The translations under genes and the position numbers were made by a program. This document shows, piece by piece, positions 7,074 through 14,378 of a stretch of DNA of 16,463 bases. Position 1 is the first letter of the stretch. Every line of letters begins with the position of its first letter. Location of the stretch: assembly GCA_030639665.1 (NCBI GenBank), contig DAOWCC010000022.1, forward strand, positions 1 through 16,463. Direction: 5' to 3'. A model generated the notes under the pieces. That model was not told the DNA's origin. It searched no databases and saw only the letters and a list, made by a program, of their open reading frames with translations. This stretch comes from Elusimicrobiota bacterium (GTDB lineage: Bacteria; Elusimicrobiota; Elusimicrobia; Elusimicrobiales; UBA9959).

Positions 7074-9893
7074 ATGAAATTAATAAAAAACGAATTCATC
7101 TTATGCTGCGCTATTGGTCTCTGCGCTTTACAATTCGGACACGCGCAAGAATCGTCCACAACTGTCAAAATAAATTATTTCAATAATTCCCAAAATATTT
7201 CCATAAGTTTGATACCCGGCAATATGGTGTTAAAAAAGTCCGGCGCTATATTGGAGAATATGGAGCTTGTTCCCACTTATCGTTCGGGCAATGCTTTCAT
7301 AATCAGTATGCCGAAAGGAACTTCTCCGGAGGCTTTAAAGGATATTAATACGAGTTTTAAAAAAACGGCTGAAATCAAATTCGTGGAAAATCCAACAACA
7401 ATTCTTACGAGCGCTTCTTCCGGCGGTGATGAAATTGTAAACGCCGTGTTTAACAAATATTCCGCTACACCGGCGACCGAGCGGAAGTTTCGCGTAAAGC
7501 TTAAAGAAGGCTATATTCTCAATGCGAGGCTGCCGGGCGGCGGATATGTGGAAGCGTTTTCAGATAAGGAAATAATTAGCCCTGATGACGATTGGTTTAA
7601 GACTCTTGTCGCTAATATTTATCTTAAAATCGGGGATAAGCGTGTGACGGTAAAGTCTTTCGGGAAGTTTTTTGGAGGTTCGGGATTGCTTTGGGCTATG
7701 GCAAAGCAAGGTTATATGGACAATGCCGATATTAATATCGGGTTGACATGGGTGAGCTTTATTTCCGGCGGATTGCCATTTAAAGCGACTATGGATTTAT
7801 GGGATGAGACAAAAACTCATATTTATGCTTTCACTCCATACGATTTGCCCATGCTTAATTCCCTGATTGAAAACACTCCAAAAGAAAACGCGAATATTCC
7901 CGAGTTCGTTTCCAGCAATATCCTGTTAAGTTCTTCAAGTCTAAGCGGGCATGTGAAGAAATATATAGTAAAGGAAATAAAAGGCGTTAAAGTCGGATTC
8001 TTTTTTGTAATGGATAATAAAGTTATTCCGGGTCTTTTGGGCTCCTTGCCCGCGGAATTGTCCGATCCCGTGACGGCTGCCAATGAGGCGGTGAAATCAT
8101 TAGTGGAGAAAGAAAAAGTGGATGTTGTGGTTATGCTGAGTTTTTTTATAAAAGAGGATTTGCAAGCCATCCTTGAGAAAATACCCGGTGTTGATGTGGT
8201 TATAAACAGCATCGCGGATCCTTATTTTTCTGTCATTAAGACAGAGGTGGTTAAACTTGAGAATTGGGGCGATGAAATAGTGGCCCCCGCGATGATGGCT
8301 GATTTGAAGAGAGGCAGGATTGGAAAACTTAAGCTTGAATTTTCAAAACAAGGCGATAAAAAACGGTTGACTTCAATAATGAGGGAGTCAACCGGTATGA
8401 GTTTTGATGGCAGAAAACGAAATGAATATGACGGTTATGATGGAGTCGGATATCTTTTTAATGTGAGTTCGGGAGTCCTTCTTTTGCCGGATGCCGCCGA
8501 TTTATGGTCCGGAGATAAAAAACAGTATATGCCTCTTGAAATTTTCAATTTAGCTGCCGCGGTTTTGAAAGAAGAAACAAAAGCTGAAGTAGCATTTTTA
8601 AAAATAAGACCTTTTTCTCTAAGTATGGTCGGGAATATTCCCGAATCTGTAATCAAGACTTGGGTTAAACATGGAAAAATAGTGACTGCCGATATAAGTG
8701 GAGCGGCTTTGGTTTCACTTCTAAAACAGATTGATTTTGGCAATATTCCCGTTTCTAATTATGATTGGAGGGAGAAGTATACCAAGGGTAATTGGCTATC
8801 CGTCGTCGGTGTGTCAAGAGACGGGCGCGTAGGCGGGATTCCGATAAGCCATAATGAAATTTACAAAGTTGCCCTTACTGAAGATTTGCTGAATGAAACA
8901 AAAAATTTCTTTGCCTTAAGCGGAATTAAAAATAAATCCGACACGGGATTATATGTGGATGATATTGTGATTGGCAGGCTTTCGGAAATGAAAGGGAATT
9001 CTCAAATTGAGGTTTCGTCAAACGCTGAAAATGGCAATACCGGTTTAAACGCGGCATATTATAATCAGTTGAGAAATTTAATATCCGGAAAGTCTTCTCC
9101 GCGATGGAGATGGCGCTTAAATGTTAAGGATATTTCCTTGCAATTTTCCCAAACGCAGGTTTCCAATACCGAATCGTTTAGTCAGATTCCAAATTCAAAA
9201 CTGCAATCTTCAGACCAAATGTTTATGAGGGGTTCGCTCAGATTGGCTTTGGAGTCGCGCCGTGAAACTTTTTGGAATGACGCTAAAGTATCTCTTGATT
9301 ATGGAAAAATTATCCTAAAACCCAGCGGCATGGGAAAGATTGAAAATGAAGTGGCGGACAAAATGCTTTTTGAAAACGAAATGAGTTGCGCCGTTTTAAA
9401 ATGGAATAAATTCGGCGGCGGGGTTTTGGGCCCGCTTTTTTCTGTAGGCTACAATACGGAATTTACGCGCAATAGTGGTATTCCCAAAAGAAAAATAGCC
9501 TTAATGAAGGCCGGCGTAAAGATGTTCAAGGGCAGATTGATCCGGAATTTTCATACCGCGGCGGTGATGGAGAGAGATTTCACATTTCCCGAAGTATATA
9601 ATAAATGGGCGTGGGAAACGGGAATGAATTTGGGCGGCAATATTGGCGGAAGCGGGCCCGGATATTCTATGGATTTATCCTATAAGCAATTTTCCTCCAG
9701 CCGTTTAAGAATCACAGATCTTAAAAGCGAATTTGAATTAAACGCGAAACTGAATATCAGAATGTTTTCGGATTTTAATTTGACGCCGTTTGCCAGTTTT
9801 TATATAGCGAAAGGCATGAATAATAATACAGCGCGCAATTATATTTTTGGCGTTTCTCTGTCCTATTCCAAGCTATTTAAAATACGGAATTAA
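7074..9893 (+). CDS. Exported 5'-nucleotidase-like protein, apparently catalytically degenerate, with C-terminal beta-barrel-like domain
   Basis: The 939-residue protein starts with a signal peptide ending GHA|QE near residue 24. Residues about 180-400 follow the layout of the UshA/CD73 metallophosphoesterase domain: FVSSNILL (usual LsANi), then GVKVGFF, then VDVVVMLSFFI (349-359), then GVDVVINSIAD (372-382). In active enzymes the last two read DVVI.LSHLG and GIDVIIGGHSH, so the metal-binding histidines are absent; I also find no DxH or GNHE motif. Residues about 485-630 resemble the 5'-nucleotidase C-terminal domain (FNLAAAVLKEETKAEVAFL, then GKIVTADISGAALVSLL, then NEIYKVALTEDLL), but the substrate-binding NGGGIR stretch is missing. 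Residues about 677-939 look like amphipathic strands (WRWRLNVKDISLQFSQTQVSN ends; final SLSYSKLFKIRN), as in outer-membrane barrels. A binding or structural role is inferred. The ribosome binding site is weak. Confidence 0.65.
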   Translation: MKLIKNEFILCCAIGLCALQFGHAQESSTTVKINYFNNSQNISISLIPGNMVLKKSGAILENMELVPTYRSGNAFIISMPKGTSPEALKDINTSFKKTAEIKFVENPTTILTSASSGGDEIVNAVFNKYSATPATERKFRVKLKEGYILNARLPGGGYVEAFSDKEIISPDDDWFKTLVANIYLKIGDKRVTVKSFGKFFGGSGLLWAMAKQGYMDNADINIGLTWVSFISGGLPFKATMDLWDETKTHIYAFTPYDLPMLNSLIENTPKENANIPEFVSSNILLSSSSLSGHVKKYIVKEIKGVKVGFFFVMDNKVIPGLLGSLPAELSDPVTAANEAVKSLVEKEKVDVVVMLSFFIKEDLQAILEKIPGVDVVINSIADPYFSVIKTEVVKLENWGDEIVAPAMMADLKRGRIGKLKLEFSKQGDKKRLTSIMRESTGMSFDGRKRNEYDGYDGVGYLFNVSSGVLLLPDAADLWSGDKKQYMPLEIFNLAAAVLKEETKAEVAFLKIRPFSLSMVGNIPESVIKTWVKHGKIVTADISGAALVSLLKQIDFGNIPVSNYDWREKYTKGNWLSVVGVSRDGRVGGIPISHNEIYKVALTEDLLNETKNFFALSGIKNKSDTGLYVDDIVIGRLSEMKGNSQIEVSSNAENGNTGLNAAYYNQLRNLISGKSSPRWRWRLNVKDISLQFSQTQVSNTESFSQIPNSKLQSSDQMFMRGSLRLALESRRETFWNDAKVSLDYGKIILKPSGMGKIENEVADKMLFENEMSCAVLKWNKFGGGVLGPLFSVGYNTEFTRNSGIPKRKIALMKAGVKMFKGRLIRNFHTAAVMERDFTFPEVYNKWAWETGMNLGGNIGGSGPGYSMDLSYKQFSSSRLRITDLKSEFELNAKLNIRMFSDFNLTPFASFYIAKGMNNNTARNYIFGVSLSYSKLFKIRN

Positions 9894-10039
9894 ATCGGTG
9901 TAAGGTTTGTCTGATATGGTGAAAGACGGACATGTCATCATTGTATGAGACCAAGCTTCAATCTAAATTTATTTCATAATTAATGTGAAAAAATGCGGTG
10001 TTTCGCTATCCGTCCTTTTAATTTAGTAAAATCTCTATT

Positions 10040-11440
10040 ATGAGACGAAGTTCTAAAAAAAAATTAGGCGTTTTAATTCTTGCCGCGGGTCTTGGCACCA
10101 GGATGAAATCCGAAAAACCCAAGGTCTTGCATGAACTTGCGGGCCTGCCTTTGATTATTCACGCGATTAAACAAGCGGCTGTTCTTAATCCCGATAAAAT
10201 TATTGTTGTCACCGGACATAAGGCGGATTTGGTTGAAAACGCGGTTGGAAAATATGTTTTCGCTTCAAATTTAAAAATTAAAATTGAATTTGTCAGGCAA
10301 AAACTCTTAAAGGGAAGCGGCAGAGCCGCGCAAGAATCAATTTTTAAATTCAAAAATTTTCATGATATTATGATAATGTGCGGGGACGCTCCTTTATTGC
10401 AAGCGGTAACAATTAAGAAAATGAGCTCTTTGTATAATAAGAAAAATTGTGAAGGCATTGTGCTTACCGCTAATTTGGATAGACCGGCAAGTTATGGTAG
10501 AATTAAAAGAAGCCGGTCAGGATTTGTTGAAGCGATAATAGAGGCTGATGGGGCGAGCAGTGACGAAATAGCCATAAAAGAGATAAATTCGGGAACTTAT
10601 ATTTTCAGGGTTCCTTTTCTTATTGGGGCTTTAAAAAACCTGAAGCCCAAGGGTTCAAAAAAAGAGTATTATCTTACCGACGCGATTGAGAATATGAATA
10701 AGGCCGGCGCGAAAGTGGCCGCTTTTAAAGCTTTGGATTTTGATGAAACAAGAGGGATTAATTCGCATATGGATTTAGCCAAAGCGCATAAAATAATTTT
10801 CAAAAGAAAAGCCGAGAAACTTATGGTTTCGGGAGTAACGATAATAGATCCCGACAATACATATATAGACGAAAGCGTAAAAATTGGAAGAGGCGCTGTT
10901 ATTTATCCGGGAGTTACAATTCAAGGAAAGACCGTTATAGGCAAGAATTGCAAAATCGGTCCTTCGGGAGTAATACAGAATTGCCTGATAGGCGATAATG
11001 TTGAAATAAAATTTTCTTGTTTTTTAACTTCAAGCGAAGTTAAAAAATCTTCTGTTATCGGGCCTTTCGCTCATTTAAGGCCTGAGTCTCAGATTGGCCC
11101 TAATGCCAAAGTGGGCAATTTTACTGAAGTTAAGAAATCGAAAATAGGCAAAGGATCCAAAGTGTCGCATTTAAGTTATATCGGCGATACTTTGATGGGC
11201 GAAAAAGTGAATATAGGGGCGGGAACAATAACCTGCAACTATGACGGACTGAAAAAATATAAGACGATAATAAAAAACGGAGCTTTTATAGGTTCAAATA
11301 CAAACCTTGTGGCTCCCGTTAGCGTGGGACGCAATTCTCTTATCGGCGCGGGTTCCACAATAACCAAAAATATTCCCGATAATAAACTTGTCGTGGCAAG
11401 AGCTCGGGAAGTAATTAAACCTTTAAAAAAGAGGAAATAA
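10040..11440 (+). CDS. glmU: Bifunctional UDP-GlcNAc pyrophosphorylase / glucosamine-1-phosphate acetyltransferase
   Basis: GlmU acetylates glucosamine-1-phosphate and couples it to UTP, giving UDP-GlcNAc for peptidoglycan and lipopolysaccharide. The 466 residues cover both domains. The N-terminal uridyltransferase has LAAGLGTRMKSEKPKVL (14-30), MCGDAPLL, INSGTYIF and EYYLTDAI. From about residue 260 hexapeptide repeats form the left-handed beta-helix, with the acetyltransferase blocks IGPFAHLRPES, GNFTEVKKSKIG, HLSYIGD and NIGAGTITCNYDG, all intact. The start at 10040 has no Shine-Dalgarno sequence; TAAAAT at 10027-10032 lies only seven bases upstream, so a leaderless start is possible but lacks a matching -35. 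The gene begins a tight unit: prs starts one base after its stop. Confidence 0.96.
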   Translation: MRRSSKKKLGVLILAAGLGTRMKSEKPKVLHELAGLPLIIHAIKQAAVLNPDKIIVVTGHKADLVENAVGKYVFASNLKIKIEFVRQKLLKGSGRAAQESIFKFKNFHDIMIMCGDAPLLQAVTIKKMSSLYNKKNCEGIVLTANLDRPASYGRIKRSRSGFVEAIIEADGASSDEIAIKEINSGTYIFRVPFLIGALKNLKPKGSKKEYYLTDAIENMNKAGAKVAAFKALDFDETRGINSHMDLAKAHKIIFKRKAEKLMVSGVTIIDPDNTYIDESVKIGRGAVIYPGVTIQGKTVIGKNCKIGPSGVIQNCLIGDNVEIKFSCFLTSSEVKKSSVIGPFAHLRPESQIGPNAKVGNFTEVKKSKIGKGSKVSHLSYIGDTLMGEKVNIGAGTITCNYDGLKKYKTIIKNGAFIGSNTNLVAPVSVGRNSLIGAGSTITKNIPDNKLVVARAREVIKPLKKRK

Positions 11441-11441
11441 A

Positions 11442-12395
11442 ATGCCTAATTCATCGTGGAAAGACAGACTTCCAAAAATAATTTCGGGGACGGCCAATCA
11501 TCCTCTTTCCGATAGAATTTCATCTATACTTAAAGTTCCCTTGTGTAAAACCAAGATATGCCGATTTGCCGACGGCGAAATTGATGTCCATATACTTGAA
11601 AATATCAGAGGCGATGATTGTTATGTTATTCAGCCCACTTGCAATCCCGGAAATCAAAATTTAATGGAATTGCTTATCACAATGGATGCTTTAAGAAGGG
11701 CGAGCGCGGGACGCATTACCGCGGTAATGCCTTATTTCGGTTATGCCAGGGCGGATAGAAAATCCGCTCCGAGAGTGGCCATAACAGCCAAGCTTGTGGC
11801 AAATTTAATAACATCCGCCGGCGCCAATAGGGTTATTACCCTTGACTTGCATGCGGCGCAGATTCAAGGGTTTTTTGATATTCCGGTAGACAATCTTTAT
11901 GCCAGGCCCGTCGTTTTGGATTATATAAAGGACAGGGATTTTAAAGATTATACAGTGGTTTCCCCCGATATTGGCAGTGTTAAAAGGGCCAGGTCATTTG
12001 CCAAAAGACTTAATGCCGATCTTGCCATAATAGATAAAAGAAGACCAAAACCAAATGAGGCTTCCGTCTATAATATTATAGGTTCCGTTGAGGGAAAGAA
12101 TTGTTTTATTTTTGATGATATGGTGGATACCGCCGGAACTTTGGCGATGGTGGCGAGTGCCATTAAAGCTCAGGGAGCCAAGAAAATAGTCTCTTTTTGC
12201 ACTCATGGGGTGCTTTCTCGCGACGCATTTGATAAAATAGAAGGGTCGCCTATAGAAGAGCTCATTGTTACCGATAGCATTCCGGTGGATACAAGCAAGG
12301 GCTCTAAGATTAAAACTATTTCAGTGGCGAAGCTTTTAGCGGAAGCCATAAGCAGAAATCATAAGGGCAATTCAATAAGCGAATTATTTATTTAG
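11442..12395 (+). CDS. prs: Ribose-phosphate pyrophosphokinase (PRPP synthetase)
   Basis: Prs transfers pyrophosphate from ATP to ribose-5-phosphate, giving PRPP for purine, pyrimidine, histidine and tryptophan synthesis. The 317-residue length is standard. Motifs in order: ISGTANHPLSDRI (14-26), FADGEIDV (42-49), LMELLITMDALRRASAGRIT (74-93), PYFGYARADRKS (97-108), DLHAAQIQGFFDIPVDNL (135-152), and the PRPP loop FDDMVDTAGT (224-233). The usual GYARQDRK reads GYARADRK, placing alanine at an ATP-site glutamine; I recall the same form from some other bacteria, so the enzyme is probably still active. GAGGAAATAA precedes the ATG, overlapping the end of glmU, which suggests coupled translation. 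Confidence 0.96.
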   Translation: MPNSSWKDRLPKIISGTANHPLSDRISSILKVPLCKTKICRFADGEIDVHILENIRGDDCYVIQPTCNPGNQNLMELLITMDALRRASAGRITAVMPYFGYARADRKSAPRVAITAKLVANLITSAGANRVITLDLHAAQIQGFFDIPVDNLYARPVVLDYIKDRDFKDYTVVSPDIGSVKRARSFAKRLNADLAIIDKRRPKPNEASVYNIIGSVEGKNCFIFDDMVDTAGTLAMVASAIKAQGAKKIVSFCTHGVLSRDAFDKIEGSPIEELIVTDSIPVDTSKGSKIKTISVAKLLAEAISRNHKGNSISELFI

Positions 12396-12419
12396 CAGGT
12401 TTAATTAACGGAGGACAGT

Positions 12420-13097
12420 ATGGAAGAAATTATATTAGCGGCGCAGGATAGAGAAAAAACGGGCATTACCGGTTTATCAAATAATCTTAGAGCGGAAGGT
12501 TATATTCCCGCGGTGGTTTATGGAGAGGGAAAACCTCCCATGCATATATCGGTGCCTGAAAAAGAAATGCTTAAAATTATAAAAACGGCAAAAAACAATA
12601 TCATCAACCTTAAGTATGCCAAGGATGGCGATAATGTTCTTATAAAAGCGTATCAGAGACATGTGGTTACCGAGAAGCTTTTGCATATTGATTTTCAAAG
12701 AATATCTCTTAGTAAAGAGATTGAGGTTGAAGTTCATATTAAGCTTATTGGTGAAGCTCAAGGTGTTAAACTACAGGGCGGACTTCTTCAGCATGGCTTA
12801 AGAAGTGTTACGGTCAGCTGTTTGCCTACGAATATTCCCAAGGATATTGTTGTTGATGTGACTCCTTTGAAATTGGGCGATGCCGTTCGCGTTAAAGATC
12901 TTAAGCTTGAAAAAGCGACGATTATCAATGACGCGGAGCATGTGATAGTAAATATAGCCATTACCAGAGAAGAAGCTGAGCCGGAGGCTACTGACGCGGC
13001 AGCTGAGCCCGAGGTAACGGAAAAAGGCAAGAAAGAAGATGGAGCCAAGGCCGAAGACGCCAAGAAAGACAAGGCTGACGAAGGTAAAAAGAAATAA
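12420..13097 (+). CDS. rplY: 50S ribosomal protein bL25, general stress (Ctc/TL5) form
   Basis: bL25 binds 5S rRNA in the large subunit. The 225-residue form has the N-terminal 5S-binding domain (about 1-95: LRAEGYIPAVVYGEG at 23-37, HIDFQRISL at 89-97), then the second beta domain of the long Ctc/TL5 type (about 100-183: EVHIKLIGEAQGVKLQGG, CLPTNIPKDIVVDVT). From about residue 184 an unstructured tail alternates glutamate/alanine and lysine, ending KKDKADEGKKK; such charged tails are common in this protein. A perfect GGAGG lies five bases before the ATG. It sits between prs and pth, the usual order in many bacteria. Confidence 0.95.
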   Translation: MEEIILAAQDREKTGITGLSNNLRAEGYIPAVVYGEGKPPMHISVPEKEMLKIIKTAKNNIINLKYAKDGDNVLIKAYQRHVVTEKLLHIDFQRISLSKEIEVEVHIKLIGEAQGVKLQGGLLQHGLRSVTVSCLPTNIPKDIVVDVTPLKLGDAVRVKDLKLEKATIINDAEHVIVNIAITREEAEPEATDAAAEPEVTEKGKKEDGAKAEDAKKDKADEGKKK

Positions 13098-13138
13098 TCT
13101 TCTTTGTTTGAGATGACGCAAATATCTTAAGCGTTTTA

Positions 13139-13174
13139 ACCCCCACACATAGAATATAAACCATGTGTGGGGGT
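13139..13174 (+). promoter_or_regulatory. Perfect 12-bp inverted repeat (hairpin) directly upstream of pth
   Basis: ACCCCCACACAT (13139-13150) pairs with ATGTGTGGGGGT (13163-13174) without mismatch, across a 12-base loop (AGAATATAAACC). Neither side is followed by a T-run, so it is not a classical terminator in either direction. It lies 41 bp after rplY. Its right arm holds the only G-rich tract near pth, seven bases before an in-frame TTG (13181) and 19 before ATG 13193. It could mask a ribosome binding site, stabilise an mRNA end, or be a processing or protein-binding site. Confidence 0.6.
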
Positions 13175-13192
13175 AATTAATTGGTAGAAAGT

Positions 13193-13807
13193 ATGACTGA
13201 AAATAAAGAAAACCAAATAAAATTGATTGTGGGTTTGGGAAATCCCGGCCCGGAATATGAATTGACAAAGCATAATATGGGTTTTCTCCTTGCTGATTTT
13301 ATAAAGGATAAATTGGCGCCGAATTCAAATTGGAAAAAATGGAAGAAAAACGGCGAATATCTGGATATTACTCTTGATAATGGCGAGAAATTTTTTCTTA
13401 TTAAACCGCTTACTTATATGAATAATTCCGGTGTTATGGTCAGGAGTTTCGCGGATTTTTATAAGTTAAAGAGCGGTTCAATTTTAGTATGTTTTGATGA
13501 TATGTCTATCGATTTTGGCAGACTTAGGATAAGGCGCAAGGGTTCATTTGGCGGACAGAAGGGGATGGCTTCCATTATAAATGTTTTCTCAAGCCGGGAT
13601 ATAAGCCGCCTTAAAATGGGAACAGGCCCCAAACCGGATAGGATACCGGCTGAAAATTATGTTTTATCCAGATTTGGAAAGACTGAGCTGGATAATTTGG
13701 ACAGCGTGCTTGAAAAAGCTTATAATGCTGTTATGGCAACGCTTAAAGGGGGGGTTGATTCAGCAATGAATCTCTATAATTGCGATGGAAATGATAATAC
13801 TGATTAA
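13193..13807 (+). CDS. pth: Peptidyl-tRNA hydrolase
   Basis: Pth frees tRNA from peptidyl-tRNA that drops off the ribosome. From ATG 13193 the protein has 204 residues. The motif KLIVGLGNPGPEYELTKHNMGF holds the catalytic histidine H27 and N17; KPLTYMNNSG (71-80) holds N78; FDDMSIDFGRLRIRR holds the conserved aspartate (102 or 103). The usual GGHNGLKSI reads GGQKGMASI (120-128), so the second conserved histidine is glutamine; this variant occurs in other Pth proteins as far as I recall. TTG 13181 would add four residues and has GGGGG seven bases upstream, so the true start is uncertain. A run of seven G at 13748-13754 falls in KGGV near the C-terminus. Confidence 0.93.
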   Translation: MTENKENQIKLIVGLGNPGPEYELTKHNMGFLLADFIKDKLAPNSNWKKWKKNGEYLDITLDNGEKFFLIKPLTYMNNSGVMVRSFADFYKLKSGSILVCFDDMSIDFGRLRIRRKGSFGGQKGMASIINVFSSRDISRLKMGTGPKPDRIPAENYVLSRFGKTELDNLDSVLEKAYNAVMATLKGGVDSAMNLYNCDGNDNTD

Positions 13808-14003
13808 AATAGGCTTTGGATTAATATTGTTTTTTCTTGGAATGGCTTTGGTGTTTAAACCTATTATTATAAAACGAATTTTACGGCTTCTAAAAGAAAC
13901 GATTTTGAATGAATCTTTTTTATTGATTGAGCGCAGAAAACTGGGTTTATTGCTTGTTCTTGTGGGTTTGCTTTTATTTTATATGGGAATGAGCAGGTTG
14001 TAG
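13785..14003 (+). CDS. Small two-helix membrane protein of unknown function
   Basis: The 72-residue product has two predicted membrane helices, IKIGFGLILFFLGMALVF (about 7-24) and LGLLLVLVGLLLFYMGM (about 53-69), joined by a basic loop containing KRILRLLKE and ERRK. It overlaps the 3' end of pth by 23 bp in another frame, which suggests translational coupling. The start could be ATG 13785 or ATG 13791, two codons later; the latter has GGAA just upstream. The last codons (Ser-Arg-Leu) lie inside the 7-bp tandem repeat. I do not recognise a named family; the hydrophobic pattern and tight coupling argue that it is a real gene. Confidence 0.6.
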   Translation: MEMIILIKIGFGLILFFLGMALVFKPIIIKRILRLLKETILNESFLLIERRKLGLLLVLVGLLLFYMGMSRL

Positions 14004-14007
14004 AATG

Positions 14008-14042
14008 CAGGTCACAGGTAGCAGGTGATAGGTTACAGGTTG
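14008..14042 (+). repeat. Degenerate 7-bp tandem repeat (consensus CAGGTNA), five units
   Basis: Five heptamers follow each other in exact register: CAGGTCA, CAGGTAG, CAGGTGA, TAGGTTA, CAGGTTG. Another copy, CAGGTTG at 13994-14000, lies two periods upstream in the same phase, inside the end of the small membrane-protein gene. The array sits ten bases before the bidirectional terminator. Function unknown; it resembles the short heptanucleotide repeats known from other bacterial intergenic regions. Confidence 0.7.
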
Positions 14043-14051
14043 GATAAACAC

Positions 14052-14086
14052 AAAAAGCATCCCCGGTTTTAGGGATGCTTTTTTAT
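14052..14086. terminator. Bidirectional Rho-independent terminator
   Basis: AAAAAGCATCCC (14052-14063) pairs perfectly with GGGATGCTTTTT (14072-14083) over an eight-base loop. The plus-strand copy ends in TTTTTT, and the minus-strand copy likewise ends in a T-run, so it can stop both the plus-strand glmU-pth block and minus-strand transcripts. The convergent gene arrangement fits this. Confidence 0.92.
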
Positions 14087-14123
14087 ATAACTGAAACAAA
14101 AAATACTTTGGTTTTAAAATTAA

Positions 14124-14291
14124 CTAGCAGGCAGAATTATTTTTGTTGCCGGACATCATGAAAAGCCATACGAGCTTGTCGGTAGACTTCATTATATTGT
14201 TCCAATCTTTGCCTCGCTTCGGCAATCTTTTTAAAATAACATTTCCTTTTTTTGATTTTTCGTACTTAGTGTTTATTTCTTTCCAGTCCAT
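14124..14291 (-). CDS. Possible small basic protein (55 residues)
   Basis: A minus-strand frame runs from ATG (14291-14289) to TAG (14126-14124), beginning MDWKEINTKYEKSKKG and ending SGNKNNSAC. It is lysine-rich, with three tryptophans and one short hydrophobic patch (KLVWLFMMSG). Its placement is gene-like: upstream lies a run of seven G at 14296-14302, four bases before the ATG, that could serve as a ribosome binding site, and AATATA (minus-strand TATATT) at 14316-14321 could be a -10 box. Downstream is the bidirectional terminator. It would otherwise leave about 290 bases without a gene. I know of no family for it, and a frame of this length can occur by chance. Confidence 0.4.
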   Translation of the reverse strand: MDWKEINTKYEKSKKGNVILKRLPKRGKDWNNIMKSTDKLVWLFMMSGNKNNSAC

Positions 14292-14340
14292 CAGGCCCCC
14301 CCGTCAATCACTCATAATATAGCATTAAATGATAAAACCG

Positions 14341-14358
14341 AAAAGGGCCATAAGGCCC
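14341..14358 (-). terminator. Probable short terminator after the CcmI-tail-like gene
   Basis: Read on the minus strand, GGGCC-TTAT-GGCCC forms a five-bp GC-only stem with a four-base loop, followed by TTTTCGGTTTT. It starts 21 bases after the stop codon at 14379. The stem is short, so efficiency may be low. Confidence 0.5.
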
Positions 14359-14378
14359 ATATGTCAATGGGTATATTG

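Noticed and set aside
8435..8743. Minus-strand open frames inside the nucleotidase-like gene, also at 7823-8212
   Set aside because: Both lie wholly within a coherent plus-strand gene and their translations show no domain pattern.
10027..10032. TAAAAT seven bases before glmU as evidence for a leaderless transcript
   Set aside because: No matching -35, and such hexamers are frequent in AT-rich spacers.
12798..13268. Long minus-strand open frame (156 codons) across rplY and pth
   Set aside because: It lies opposite two well-supported genes, has no family-like motifs and no ribosome binding site; it is a shadow frame.
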